Source: an uncultured Oscillospiraceae bacterium
GTDB lineage: Bacteria; Bacillota; Clostridia; Oscillospirales; Oscillospiraceae
NCBI GenBank assembly: GCA_910578575.1
Contig: CAJTQP010000023.1
Coordinates: 1 to 32,166, forward strand
Length of the DNA stretch: 32,166 bases
Reading direction: 5' to 3'
The notes under the pieces were generated by a model. The model ran no database searches. It was not told the origin of the DNA and saw only the letters and a program-made list of their open reading frames with translations. Shown one piece after another: positions 22,237-30,927 of this stretch. The position numbers were made by a program, and so were the translations under genes. The stretch's first letter is position 1. The number at the start of each line of letters is the position of its first letter.

Positions 22237-22746
22237 TTATGGCATGTAGAGCTTGAGGCCGTAGGTGAACAGGCACCAGACCAGAATGGGCATCACAATG
22301 GAGACCCCTACAATGACGAGCTTGTTGCGCTGCCCCAGGAAAATCATCAGGATGGCCAGCATCACCGCATTCACCGGGATATAGGGCAGGTAGTACATGG
22401 CCACCGTGGCCCCCAAAACCACCAGCAGCACCACCGCGATGCGCCCCAGGCCGGTGAGGTTGAACGCATAGCTCTTGAGGCCATAGGCCCGCTTGCGCCG
22501 GTGGAAGGCACTGGCCACCATACCCACAGCCATGACCATCAAAATGTAGCAGTACAGCGCCGGGAGGGTCCTTGGGTTGGGAAACGCATCCGGATTCATG
22601 GTCCGGATCTGATTGTTGACGAAAAATACCCGGACAACGAGGGCGGCGATGAAAAACACCCCGCCGATGATGGCTTCGCCCTCCAGCTCGCTGAGGGTCA
22701 GGACCAGCTCATTGTGCTCGTTGCGGGAAAGATGCTTGGACTTCAC
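22237..22746 (-). CDS. tctB: Tripartite tricarboxylate transporter small membrane subunit
   Basis: 169 residues with four hydrophobic segments (GEAIIGGVFFIAALVVRVFF, LYCYILMVMAVGMVASAF, IAVVLLVVLGATVAMYYL, LVIVGVSIVMPILVWCLF), the expected TctB layout. These proteins are poorly conserved, and the assignment rests on size, topology and position directly before tctA (14-bp gap). The GTG at 22744-22746 is taken as the start because GAGGAGGAG precedes it; the upstream extension has no RBS and no membrane features. It is the first gene of the operon tctB-tctA-tctC-dehydrogenase-ThDP enzyme-MFS. Confidence 0.85.
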   Translation of the reverse strand: MKSKHLSRNEHNELVLTLSELEGEAIIGGVFFIAALVVRVFFVNNQIRTMNPDAFPNPRTLPALYCYILMVMAVGMVASAFHRRKRAYGLKSYAFNLTGLGRIAVVLLVVLGATVAMYYLPYIPVNAVMLAILMIFLGQRNKLVIVGVSIVMPILVWCLFTYGLKLYMP

Positions 22747-22852
22747 AAAATTCTCCTCCTCTACTATGGGATCTCTCTGGATGTGTTGGCCCTCTTCTGT
22801 AGGATCACCCCCTTTGCCCAGGGATATTTGCCATTTGCGTGGAAAGCTATGG

Positions 22853-22881
22853 TTGCGAGTAAACATTCTGTGTGCTATAAT
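22853..22881 (+). promoter_or_regulatory. Promoter of the LysR-type regulator gene
   Basis: TTGCGA (22853-22858), 17 bp and a perfect TATAAT (22876-22881). The expected start is near 22888, with a leader of about 180 nt. Confidence 0.65.
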
Positions 22882-22930
22882 GAAGTAAGCAATTCGTTAG
22901 ATTGAAAACCGCTTCCCCTCCGTTGTTTTT

Positions 22931-22960
22931 ACTATAACATTTGATTCCGTCTCCCGTCCA
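22931..22960 (-). promoter_or_regulatory. Probable promoter of the tct operon
   Basis: On the minus strand TGGACG (22960-22955), 18 bp and TATAGT (22936-22931). The weak -35 fits an activator-dependent promoter. The predicted start near 22924 would make the two divergent transcripts overlap at their 5' ends. The 322-bp gap 22747-23068 otherwise contains only AT-rich sequence around 22985-23005, where a LysR protein could bind. Confidence 0.45.
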
Positions 22961-23068
22961 TCTCAGCTTTTTGAACAAACCATCCACATATTTATATCAA
23001 ATGACAAACTGGTATCGCGCCGGCTACTTCTCATGGGGAGACTGCCGGCCAACAAGGAGGGGTCATCC

Positions 23069-23980
23069 ATGAACCTGCTACACCTGGAATACTTTCGGGA
23101 AGTGGCGATGATCGAACACGTCCAGCGCACCGGGGAAAAGCTCCACGTGAGCCCGTCGGCCATCAGCGCGGGCATCCGCAGCTTGGAACAGGAGCTGGGG
23201 GTCCAGCTCTTTGACCGGGTGGGGCGCAACATGCGCCTGAGCGAATACGGCAAGCAGTTTTTGCCCTACGTGGAGCAGGCTTTCGCCGCCTTAGACCACG
23301 GGGTGGAGGCCCTCCAAACCGCCCAGGGCCGCTGTTCCAAAAACGTCCGCTTCTCCGTTCTGGATGGGGCCTTGTGGAACTATATCCTCATCCCCTTCAG
23401 CGCCAAGTACCCGGACATCAACATCCACCAAATCAGCCGGGACCCGGACCGCCAGGGAAAGCTGATGGACCAGGCCAACCTGGATTTCATCCTCACCGAC
23501 CTGGACCTGGACAACAACAATTTGGAACACTATGAGCTCTTCTCCACCACCCTGGTGGTGGGGATCCCCAAGGACCATCCCCTGTCCCACCTCAGCGGGC
23601 AGGAGGTGAGCATCTTTGACCTGCAAAATGACCTGTTCCTCCTCCGGCCTAAGACGGATATGTTCCAGCAGTATGTGGACCAAATCCTAGACACCATCGG
23701 CTTCCATCCCTCCAGGGTCCGGGTGATGGAATATATGCTGCGTTACCGGATGTTCCAGGAGGGGCCGGGGGTCATCATCACCACCCAGCGGATCATGGAC
23801 CGGGAAACTTCCCTCTTCTCCCATGCGGCTTATCTGCGCATCCAGGAGTTTCAGGACTTCCCCCTAGTGAAAAAGCTCTATTGGAAAAAGTCGCCTCCCC
23901 TCTCCCCCAGTGCGCAGCTTTTTCGGGACTACTTCCGGGAGGAGACCCAACACGGGGTGGGGAGCCCTGGGTTTTTCTAA
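23069..23980 (+). CDS. LysR-family transcriptional regulator
   Basis: 303 residues. The N-terminal winged helix-turn-helix spans about 1-60 (NLLHLEYFREVAMIEHVQRT, then LHVSPSAISAGIRSLEQELG and LFDRVGRNMRLSEYG), followed by the usual linker helix and an effector-binding domain (about 90-295). The ATG at 23069 is preceded by AAGGAGGGG. It is divergent from the tct operon, the standard arrangement for a LysR activator that senses the substrate or an intermediate of the pathway it controls. Target and effector are inferred only. A terminator follows at 24034. Confidence 0.93.
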   Translation: MNLLHLEYFREVAMIEHVQRTGEKLHVSPSAISAGIRSLEQELGVQLFDRVGRNMRLSEYGKQFLPYVEQAFAALDHGVEALQTAQGRCSKNVRFSVLDGALWNYILIPFSAKYPDINIHQISRDPDRQGKLMDQANLDFILTDLDLDNNNLEHYELFSTTLVVGIPKDHPLSHLSGQEVSIFDLQNDLFLLRPKTDMFQQYVDQILDTIGFHPSRVRVMEYMLRYRMFQEGPGVIITTQRIMDRETSLFSHAAYLRIQEFQDFPLVKKLYWKKSPPLSPSAQLFRDYFREETQHGVGSPGFF

Positions 23981-24033
23981 CCCCCTCCCCGCCTGGAAGG
24001 GAGACCGCTCCCCTGCCCGTCCCCAAAAATCCT

Positions 24034-24081
24034 AACAGGAATCGCGAGGCCAGCCCTGTCTCCGGTTCCTGTTTTGTTTTG
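24034..24081 (+). terminator. Intrinsic terminator after the LysR gene
   Basis: AACAGGAA (24034-24041) pairs with TTCCTGTT (24066-24073) and is followed by TTGTTTTG. The 24-nt loop contains a minor GAG/CTC pairing. Confidence 0.65.
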
Positions 24082-24143
24082 CGGCAATTCTCTCTTTTTC
24101 CACAGAACTCCCGAAAAAGCTACAACATTTTGCAGGCTTCGTG

Positions 24144-24172
24144 TTGACATAAGGGATAGCGTTTTGTATAAT
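24144..24172 (+). promoter_or_regulatory. Consensus sigma-A promoter of the Ca-ATPase/ter operon
   Basis: Perfect TTGACA (24144-24149), a 17-bp spacer and a perfect TATAAT (24167-24172). The expected start is near 24179, with a leader of about 79 nt that begins AT-rich. Confidence 0.92.
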
Positions 24173-24257
24173 ATAGACTAAATTTGCGGGTTTTTTTGTG
24201 AAAACTAGAATACGCAAACTTTGTCCCCACAGAAATGTTTCGATTGGAGAATGCAGC

Positions 24258-26852
24258 ATGAAATTTCAAGGGTTGTCACCCCAAGAGGTAGAAGCAAGCC
24301 GAAAACAACACGGGAGCAATGCCCTGACCCAGATCCCCCCGGACCCATTGTGGAAGAAGCTCCTGGAGGGGTTCAAGGACCCCATGATCATGATCCTTCT
24401 GGCGGCCCTGGTGATCCAGGTCATTTTGTTCTTCCTGGGCCAGGCAGAGTGGTTCGAGCCGGTGGGCATCCTCATCGCCATCCTCATTGCCAACGGTGTG
24501 GCCGCGGTCAGCGAGAACAAGCAGGAGGGCAAGGCCTCCGCCCTGAAAGAGGAAGAGGAAGCCAAGGAGATGGTCAAGGTCATCCGCGCCGGGGCCCTGT
24601 GTGAGATCCACGTCAGCGAAGTGGTGGTGGGGGATTTGGTCTACCTCCAGGCTGGCGATAAGATTCCCGCCGACGGCACCGTGATGGAGGGCAACCTCTT
24701 CGTGGACCAGGCCGCCCTCAACGGCGAGACCGAGGAGGCGGAGAAGGTCCCCCTGGTGGATGGGGCCAGCTATGATATCAAGGACCTATTGAACAAGTAT
24801 TATGCCTATCGCGGCACCGTGGTCTGCGGCGGCGAGGGCTTTTTGGAAGTCAAGGTGGTGGGGGACAAGACCCTCTTCGGGGAACTGGCCCTGGAGGTCC
24901 AGGAGGACACCCGCGAGACCCCCCTCCAGGTCAAGCTTGGGAAGCTGGCCAAGCAGATCTCCACCTTTGGCTATGTGGGCGCCATCGCCATCGTGGCGGG
25001 TATTTTGCTCAAGACCCTGCTCACCGGGGCAATGCCCAGCGGGGTCTATGAATGGATCCGGCTGGTAATGGACGCCATCACCGTGGCGGTGACCATCATC
25101 GTCTGCGCCGTGCCGGAGGGGCTGCCCATGCTCACCTCCATCCTCCTCTCCTTCCAGAGCCTGCGCATGGCCAAGGACAACGTCCTGGTGCGCAAGATCA
25201 ACGGCCTGGAGACGGCGGGGAGCTTGAGCCTGCTCTTTAGCGACAAGACCGGCACCATCACCGAGGGCAAGCTCTCCGTGGTGGAGATGGCCACGGGGAA
25301 TGTGTCCGTATTCCAGGACCTGCGATCCATCGCCCCGTCTTTGGCGGCAGATGTCATCACCGGCATCGGGGTAAACAACAGCGCCGTGGTATCCAACGAC
25401 GCCATCATCGGCGGCAACAGCACGGACCGGGCCCTGATGGCCTTCCTGGTGGGGGCCCAGGCCACCCAGCAGATCAACAAGGAGGAGGTCCGCAGCTTCA
25501 ACGCCTTCGACTCCAACAAGAAATCCTCCAGCGTCACCCTCACCAGGGATGGCCAGAGCGTCACCTACATCAAGGGCGCCCCGGAGAAGATCATGGAGCG
25601 CTGCACCCACTATGTGGACGAGACCGGCGCGGTGAAGGAGTTGGTAGAAAAGAACTACCTCACCACCTATATCGATACCCAGGCGGGCCGCTCCATGCGT
25701 CTGCTGGCGGTGGCAAAGGTGGACGGGCCCTCTGACGAGGGGGACCTGACCCTGGTGTGCGTCATCAGCATCCGGGACAATGTGCGCAAGGAGGCCATCG
25801 AGGCCATTCAGGAAGTGCGCAACGCTGGAATCCAGGTGGTCATGGTCACCGGCGACCGGAAGGAAACCGCCGTGGCCATCGCCAAGGAGGCGGGGCTGCT
25901 CACCAGCGACAGCGACGTGGCTCTCACCTCCGCTGAAATGGCAGAGAAGAGCGACGAGGAATTGAAGGACATCCTGCCCCGGCTGCGGGTGGTCTCCCGC
26001 GCTCTGCCCACGGACAAGAGCCGTCTGGTGCGCTTGGCCCAGGAGCTGGACTATGTGGTGGGAATGACCGGCGACGGCGTCAACGACTCCCCCGCCCTGA
26101 AAAAGGCCGACGTGGGCTTCGCCATGGGCAGCGGCACCGAGGTGGCCAAAGAGGCCGGGGACATCACCATCCTGGACGACAACTTCTCCTCCATTGAAAA
26201 GGCCATCCTCTATGGCCGGACCATGTTCAAGAGCATCCGCAAGTTCCTGATCTTCCAGCTGACGGTCAATGTGGCGGCGGTGCTCACCTGCTTCCTGGGC
26301 CCCCTGCTGGGGGTGAACGTGGTGCTCACCGTCATCCAGCTCTTGCTGGTGAACCTGGCCATGGATACCCTGGCGGCCATCGCCTTTGGCAGTGAGCCGG
26401 CCTTGAAGGAATACATGAAGGACAAGCCCATCCCCCGCACCCAGGGCATCATCACCAAGGAGATGTTTACGCAGGTGCTCATCAGCGCCGCCTATATCAC
26501 CGTGGTCTGTCTGGGCATCCTCTTTATCCCCGCCATCCAGAATCTCTTTGGGGACGTGGATATGACCTATCTGAAATCCGCCGTGTTCGCCACCTTCATG
26601 ATGGCCGTCACCTTCAACGGCTTCAACGCCCGGACCAGCCATATCAACCCCTTTGAGAACTTGGGCCGGAACAAGAATTTCCTGCTGGTGATGCTGGCCA
26701 TCTTCGTTCTGCAATTCGTCTTTGTCACCTTCGGCGGGGACGTGCTCAGCGTGGAGAGCCTCAGTCCCCAGTCCTGGCTGGTGTGCCTGATCTTGGCCTT
26801 CCTGGTGATCCCCATCGACATGATCCGCAAGGCCATCATGCACCGGCAATAA
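24258..26852 (+). CDS. Calcium-transporting P-type ATPase (P2 type, PMCA-like)
   Basis: An 864-residue cation pump. Motifs from the ATG at 24258: actuator loop NGETEE (155-160), TM4 ion-site motif PEGLP (286-290), phosphorylation site DKTGT (Asp329), nucleotide-binding KGAPE (439-443), TGD (531-533) and hinge TGDGVND (604-610). About ten helices are present, with a short N-terminus and no heavy-metal domain. PEGLP and the six-helix C-terminal half place it with P2A/P2B Ca2+ ATPases, which export Ca2+ at the expense of ATP. No calmodulin site is expected or seen. The start is chosen over an upstream GTG at 24198 because GGAGA lies 7-8 nt before it and SPQEVEASRKQHGSNAL is the typical beginning. 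It leads the ter gene set. Confidence 0.92.
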   Translation: MKFQGLSPQEVEASRKQHGSNALTQIPPDPLWKKLLEGFKDPMIMILLAALVIQVILFFLGQAEWFEPVGILIAILIANGVAAVSENKQEGKASALKEEEEAKEMVKVIRAGALCEIHVSEVVVGDLVYLQAGDKIPADGTVMEGNLFVDQAALNGETEEAEKVPLVDGASYDIKDLLNKYYAYRGTVVCGGEGFLEVKVVGDKTLFGELALEVQEDTRETPLQVKLGKLAKQISTFGYVGAIAIVAGILLKTLLTGAMPSGVYEWIRLVMDAITVAVTIIVCAVPEGLPMLTSILLSFQSLRMAKDNVLVRKINGLETAGSLSLLFSDKTGTITEGKLSVVEMATGNVSVFQDLRSIAPSLAADVITGIGVNNSAVVSNDAIIGGNSTDRALMAFLVGAQATQQINKEEVRSFNAFDSNKKSSSVTLTRDGQSVTYIKGAPEKIMERCTHYVDETGAVKELVEKNYLTTYIDTQAGRSMRLLAVAKVDGPSDEGDLTLVCVISIRDNVRKEAIEAIQEVRNAGIQVVMVTGDRKETAVAIAKEAGLLTSDSDVALTSAEMAEKSDEELKDILPRLRVVSRALPTDKSRLVRLAQELDYVVGMTGDGVNDSPALKKADVGFAMGSGTEVAKEAGDITILDDNFSSIEKAILYGRTMFKSIRKFLIFQLTVNVAAVLTCFLGPLLGVNVVLTVIQLLLVNLAMDTLAAIAFGSEPALKEYMKDKPIPRTQGIITKEMFTQVLISAAYITVVCLGILFIPAIQNLFGDVDMTYLKSAVFATFMMAVTFNGFNARTSHINPFENLGRNKNFLLVMLAIFVLQFVFVTFGGDVLSVESLSPQSWLVCLILAFLVIPIDMIRKAIMHRQ

Positions 26853-26896
26853 CCGACCCACACCCCGAATCCTACGTTTGAAAAGGTGGACCCATC

Positions 26897-29170
26897 ATGC
26901 TGCAACGCGCCCCGCTGGAACAATTGGATGACTTTTTTCTCCCCCTGGGACAGCGAGAGCACCGGGGCGTCTACTTCGCCCGGCTCAACGGCTACAGTCC
27001 CCAGGTCCACAGCTTTGTCCAGCGCTACTATGAGGCGGCACGGGTCTCCGGGGTCATCATCGAGGGGAAGCTGCAAAACCCCGACAACAACAATCTGGCC
27101 TACTATGGCGAGATCATGGGGATGGACTTCCAGCTCAACATGGGCTTCCTCCTCACCAGCCTGAAAAAGTGGCTCCCCAGGATGAACGACGGCCAGCGCA
27201 ACAACGTGGCCGGGGCCATTTACGACACCCTCCTGGACTTGAAAAAGGCCGGAAAAACAGACGAGATGCTGAAAAACGCCTACATCAAGTTCATGTGCTG
27301 GCTCTATTACAAGTTCGAGCGCATCGTCATCCACCTGGGGGAAGAGAATCTGCCCAAGCTCCTCTATGAGGGCAGCATTGGCAGCTACGAGCTGCTGTTG
27401 ATGAACGTATTGTCCCTGGCCGGCTGCGACATCCTTTTGCTGCAGGTCCAGGGGGACGGGGCGTATCAAAAACTGGACCCCAAGTCTGAGACCTCCCAGG
27501 ACGTCACCCTGCCGGATATGGGGCCCTTCCCCCCTGGCTTCAGCCTAAAACAGCTCCGGCAGGAGATGCAGGCGGCGGCCCAGCGGGAACGGCTCTATGG
27601 TCCCAAGCCCCAGAGCACCAACTGCACCAACGCCTGGATCAGCGGGAAGGTCTGGGAGGATGTCCGCCGGGACTTCCCCTCCAGGGGAACGGACCCCCAG
27701 TTCTTTTACAACTGCTTCTGCCGGATCGCCGGGGTGGAGGATAAGCTCACCTACCAAAATGAGCTCTACCAGCTCCAACTGGAGCTGAAAACCGCCAAGC
27801 GGCGGCTGGTGATCCTCAGCGGGACCCTCCCGCCCCCTACCATGGAGGAGATCGGCGGCATCCGCCGGAAGAACTACCAGGACGTACACCAGCTGGTGCT
27901 GGACTTGTCCTCCAACCTCCAATACAGCGCCAGCCAGGAGTTGCAGCGGCTGATGGTCCGGGCCTTTGTGGACCTGCTGTTGGAGGAGGGGCAGAAGGAG
28001 CCGGACAAGCTGAACCGCCTGACCAACCGGGCAGTCTATCTGTTGTGCTGGCTAAAGCGCTACCAGCAGCAGCTTTTTGGCAAGTGGACGTTTCCGGAAG
28101 TCGGGGCGTTCCTCTACCTGGGGGTCTGCAAGAACGAGAACGAGGCCCTGTTCTTCCGATTCCTGGCCCGGCTGCCGGTGGATGTGCTGCTCTTCCAGCC
28201 CAACCGCAATGAACACTGCTGTCTGGAAGACCGGCTGTTGTATACGGTGAACTCCCCCCTCTCCCTCTCGGTCTCCCAATACCCGGAGGAGGACGGGGAT
28301 TTGCGGCTGGCCACCGCCGCCTATCATGCGGAGCGGGACCTGGACCAGCTGATGTATCAGGACTCCGGGCTCTACCGGAACCAGCAGTACGCCAAGGGCA
28401 ACGCCGTGACCTTACAGACCATCTATGAGGAGATCGCCATCCTCTGGGACCAGGAGCTGAAGTACCGGCCCAACTTCGCCACGGCGGAGGAGGTGGTGAC
28501 CATGCCGGTGATCTTCTCCAAGGTCTCCGGGGTGAAGGACGGGAACGTTCCCGCCTACTGGGCGGGCATCAAACAACTACTCACCCCGGACACCCAGTTG
28601 ATCGCCTCCGTCCCGGACCGCAGCGGTACCCAGCCCAACCCCATCAAGGCCTTTGCCACGGAGTTTTTCAAAAATGGACGGCTGCAAAAGGGGAAGATCA
28701 AGGCCCACAAGGCCTACCCCTACGGCTTCCTCCGGGAGGCCATGCAGGACCACCTGCTGGACAAGCTCCAGCTCCTCATTGAGCAAAAGCTCATCCGTGG
28801 GACCTTTGAGAACGGCACGGAATACACCATCGTCTCCACCGCCTTGAACCTGGACAAGGCCATCTTGCGCCTGGTGCAGAAGTTCGATTTTACCAAGAAG
28901 AACCCCAAGCTGGTGTATCTCATCCCTGGGGAGACGGTGCTGTCTTTGGAAGACACCATCCAGGCGGCGTTTTTGAACCTGGTGGGCTTTGACCTTTTGT
29001 TCTTCGTGCCCACGGGGTATCAGTGCGTGGAGCGCTTTTTCAACCGCCCGGTGGTGGAGGAACACCAGATCGGGGAGTATCTCTACGACTTGCCCGTCCC
29101 GAATTTTGACACGATTTCATCCAATCCACGCCCCTCCTGGCGTGAGAAACTATTCAAGAGAGGTACCTGA
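26897..29170 (+). CDS. YceG-family protein of the Ter stress module
   Basis: 757 residues, with no signal peptide and no membrane helix. It was recognised mainly by context and general pattern: in Bacillus, the yceC-yceI operon encodes TerD-like proteins, YceG and the TelA protein YceH, and here the same neighbour set follows. Such proteins are described as parts of a Ter-linked biosynthetic module of unknown chemistry (PF14266 type). This one is longer than Bacillus YceG (about 537 residues). Visible blocks include FMCWLYYKFERIVIHLGEEN (about 133-152) and FLARLPVDVLLFQPNRNEHC (about 419-438), which recur in the C-terminal part as FLNLVGFDLLFFVPTGYQCVE, suggesting a duplicated Rossmann-like unit. 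AAAGGTGG precedes the ATG. Its stop is 1 nt before the telA start. Confidence 0.72.
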   Translation: MLQRAPLEQLDDFFLPLGQREHRGVYFARLNGYSPQVHSFVQRYYEAARVSGVIIEGKLQNPDNNNLAYYGEIMGMDFQLNMGFLLTSLKKWLPRMNDGQRNNVAGAIYDTLLDLKKAGKTDEMLKNAYIKFMCWLYYKFERIVIHLGEENLPKLLYEGSIGSYELLLMNVLSLAGCDILLLQVQGDGAYQKLDPKSETSQDVTLPDMGPFPPGFSLKQLRQEMQAAAQRERLYGPKPQSTNCTNAWISGKVWEDVRRDFPSRGTDPQFFYNCFCRIAGVEDKLTYQNELYQLQLELKTAKRRLVILSGTLPPPTMEEIGGIRRKNYQDVHQLVLDLSSNLQYSASQELQRLMVRAFVDLLLEEGQKEPDKLNRLTNRAVYLLCWLKRYQQQLFGKWTFPEVGAFLYLGVCKNENEALFFRFLARLPVDVLLFQPNRNEHCCLEDRLLYTVNSPLSLSVSQYPEEDGDLRLATAAYHAERDLDQLMYQDSGLYRNQQYAKGNAVTLQTIYEEIAILWDQELKYRPNFATAEEVVTMPVIFSKVSGVKDGNVPAYWAGIKQLLTPDTQLIASVPDRSGTQPNPIKAFATEFFKNGRLQKGKIKAHKAYPYGFLREAMQDHLLDKLQLLIEQKLIRGTFENGTEYTIVSTALNLDKAILRLVQKFDFTKKNPKLVYLIPGETVLSLEDTIQAAFLNLVGFDLLFFVPTGYQCVERFFNRPVVEEHQIGEYLYDLPVPNFDTISSNPRPSWREKLFKRGT

Positions 29171-29171
29171 C

Positions 29172-30308
29172 ATGGGACTTGATTTCAGCAAATCCGCACC
29201 CCAGGCCGCCCCGGCCCCGGAGGAATCCATGGAGCTGGCGGTGAAGGAATACGACATTGTGGCCGACCGGCAGCAGATGAACCAGACCTTGGTGAACTCC
29301 CAGGAGGTGGACGACCTGGTGAGCACCATCGAGATCGACAACATGGAGACCATCGTCACCTTCGGCGCCCACGCCGCCGAGGAGATCTCCAAGGCCTCCG
29401 ACGTGGTCCTCAACAGTATGAACATGTCTCAGTTGGACGAGTCCAGCAAGATGCTGGGTTCTCTGGCGAAGATCATGTCCAAGTTCGACATCGAGGAAAT
29501 CAAGGACAACCCCGGCCTCTTCGGCAAGCTCTTTGGGAACATGCGCCGGCAGCTGGACAAGATTTTGAGCAAGTACCATACCATGGGCGAGGAAGTGGAC
29601 AAGATCTACGTCCAGCTCAAGCAGTATGAGTCGGAGATCAAACAGTCCAACCGCAAGCTGGACCAGATGTTCCAGGCCAACGTGGACTACTACCACGAAC
29701 TGGTGCGCTACATTCTGGCCGGGGAGCAGGGCTGCCGGGAGATTGAGGCCTACATCGCCCAGCGCCAGGCGGATATGGAGTCCACGGGGGACAATTCCAT
29801 CCAGTTTGAGATCACCAGCCTGAACCAGGCCCTGATGATGCTGGAGCAGCGCACCCAGGACCTGCGCACGGCGGAGAACGTGGCCATGCAGTCCATCCCC
29901 ATGATCAAGACCATGGCGTTTAGCAATATGAACCTGGTGCGGAAAATCAACTCCGCCTTTATCATCACCCTGCCGGTGTTCAAACAGGCCCTGGCCCAGG
30001 CCATCATGCTGAAACGCCAGCGCATCCAGGCGGAGTCCATGGCGGCCCTGGACGCCAAGACCAACGAGATGCTCATCAAGAACGCCCAAAACACCGTGGA
30101 GCAGTCCAAGATGACCGCCCGGATGGCCTCCGGCAGCTCCATCAAGATCGAGACCCTGGAGACCACCTGGCGCACCATCGTCAACGGCATCGACGAGACC
30201 AAGGCCATCCAGGAGAACGCCCGGAAGCAGCGGCAGGACGATCAAAAACGTCTGGAGAGCATCAAGCAGGAGTTCAACCAGATGTATCACATGCCCAATA
30301 AGAATTGA
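29172..30308 (+). CDS. telA: Toxic anion resistance protein (TelA family)
   Basis: 378 residues, soluble and almost entirely alpha-helical, as usual for TelA/YceH/KlaA proteins (PF05816) linked to tellurite and other envelope or oxidative stress resistance; the biochemical role is unknown. Typical segments are FGAHAAEEISKASDVVLNSM, FGKLFGNMRRQLDKILSKYH and the C-terminal NGIDETKAIQENARKQRQDD. Long coiled-coil stretches cover about 130-190. The frame is open upstream into yceG, but the ATG at 29172 lies directly after the yceG stop with AGAGAGG upstream, so the two genes are translationally linked. Confidence 0.92.
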   Translation: MGLDFSKSAPQAAPAPEESMELAVKEYDIVADRQQMNQTLVNSQEVDDLVSTIEIDNMETIVTFGAHAAEEISKASDVVLNSMNMSQLDESSKMLGSLAKIMSKFDIEEIKDNPGLFGKLFGNMRRQLDKILSKYHTMGEEVDKIYVQLKQYESEIKQSNRKLDQMFQANVDYYHELVRYILAGEQGCREIEAYIAQRQADMESTGDNSIQFEITSLNQALMMLEQRTQDLRTAENVAMQSIPMIKTMAFSNMNLVRKINSAFIITLPVFKQALAQAIMLKRQRIQAESMAALDAKTNEMLIKNAQNTVEQSKMTARMASGSSIKIETLETTWRTIVNGIDETKAIQENARKQRQDDQKRLESIKQEFNQMYHMPNKN

Positions 30309-30332
30309 TTGCACGATAAAGGAGGATGCAAT

Positions 30333-30914
30333 ATGCCGATCAATCTGACCAAAGGACAAAAAGTAAACCTCAGCAAGGACAACCCCGGCCTGAAGAATAT
30401 CCTGGTGGGCCTGGGCTGGGATGTCAACGCCTTCGACTCCGGCGCGGACTTTGACCTGGACGCCTCCGCCTTCCTGGCCGGGGCCAATGGGAAATGCCCC
30501 ACCGACACCGACTTCATCTTCTACGGCAACCTGGAGCACCAGAGCGGCGCGGTGAAGCACATGGGCGACAACCTCACCGGCGAGGGGGACGGGGACGACG
30601 AGCAGATCGAGGTGGACCTGAGCATGGTGCCCGGCAACATCGAAAAGATCGCCTTCACCGTCACCATCTACGACGCGGAGAAGCGGCGGCAGAATTTCGG
30701 CCAGGTGTCCAACGCCTACATCCACATCCTGGACACCGCCACCAACACGGAGCTGCTGCGCTTCGACTTGGGGGAGGACTTCTCCATCGAGACCGCCGTG
30801 GTGGTGGGGGAGCTGTACAAGCACAACGGCGAGTGGAAGTTCAACGCCATCGGCAGCGGGTTCCAGGGGGGCCTGGCGGCCCTGTGCGCCCATTACGGCA
30901 TCGACGCAGAATAA
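30333..30914 (+). CDS. terD: TerD-family calcium-binding stress protein, copy 1
   Basis: 193 residues of the TerD/TerE family (beta-sandwich, binds two Ca2+). It starts MPINLTKGQKVNLSKDNPGL after AAAGGAGG. Calcium ligands are in DFDLDASAFL (about 34-43) and GDNLTGEGDGDDEQI (about 74-88). The remainder carries the family blocks IYDAEKRRQNFGQVSNAYI and GEWKFNAIGSGFQGGL. It is the first of three tandem terD genes and closely resembles copy 2. TerD proteins are associated with survival under tellurite, phage, colicin, acid or oxidative stress; the mechanism is unsettled. Confidence 0.95.
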   Translation: MPINLTKGQKVNLSKDNPGLKNILVGLGWDVNAFDSGADFDLDASAFLAGANGKCPTDTDFIFYGNLEHQSGAVKHMGDNLTGEGDGDDEQIEVDLSMVPGNIEKIAFTVTIYDAEKRRQNFGQVSNAYIHILDTATNTELLRFDLGEDFSIETAVVVGELYKHNGEWKFNAIGSGFQGGLAALCAHYGIDAE

Positions 30915-30927
30915 GGAGAGAACAACT

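Noticed and set aside
23033..23068. Upstream start for the LysR regulator
   Set aside because: The 12-residue extension has no RBS, while AAGGAGGGG directly precedes the ATG at 23069, where the family-typical N-terminus begins.
24786..26861. Long open frame (about 690 codons) antisense to the Ca-ATPase gene
   Set aside because: It mirrors the codon structure of the ATPase gene in GC-rich DNA, has His/Gly/Gln-rich low-complexity content, no RBS and no family motifs.
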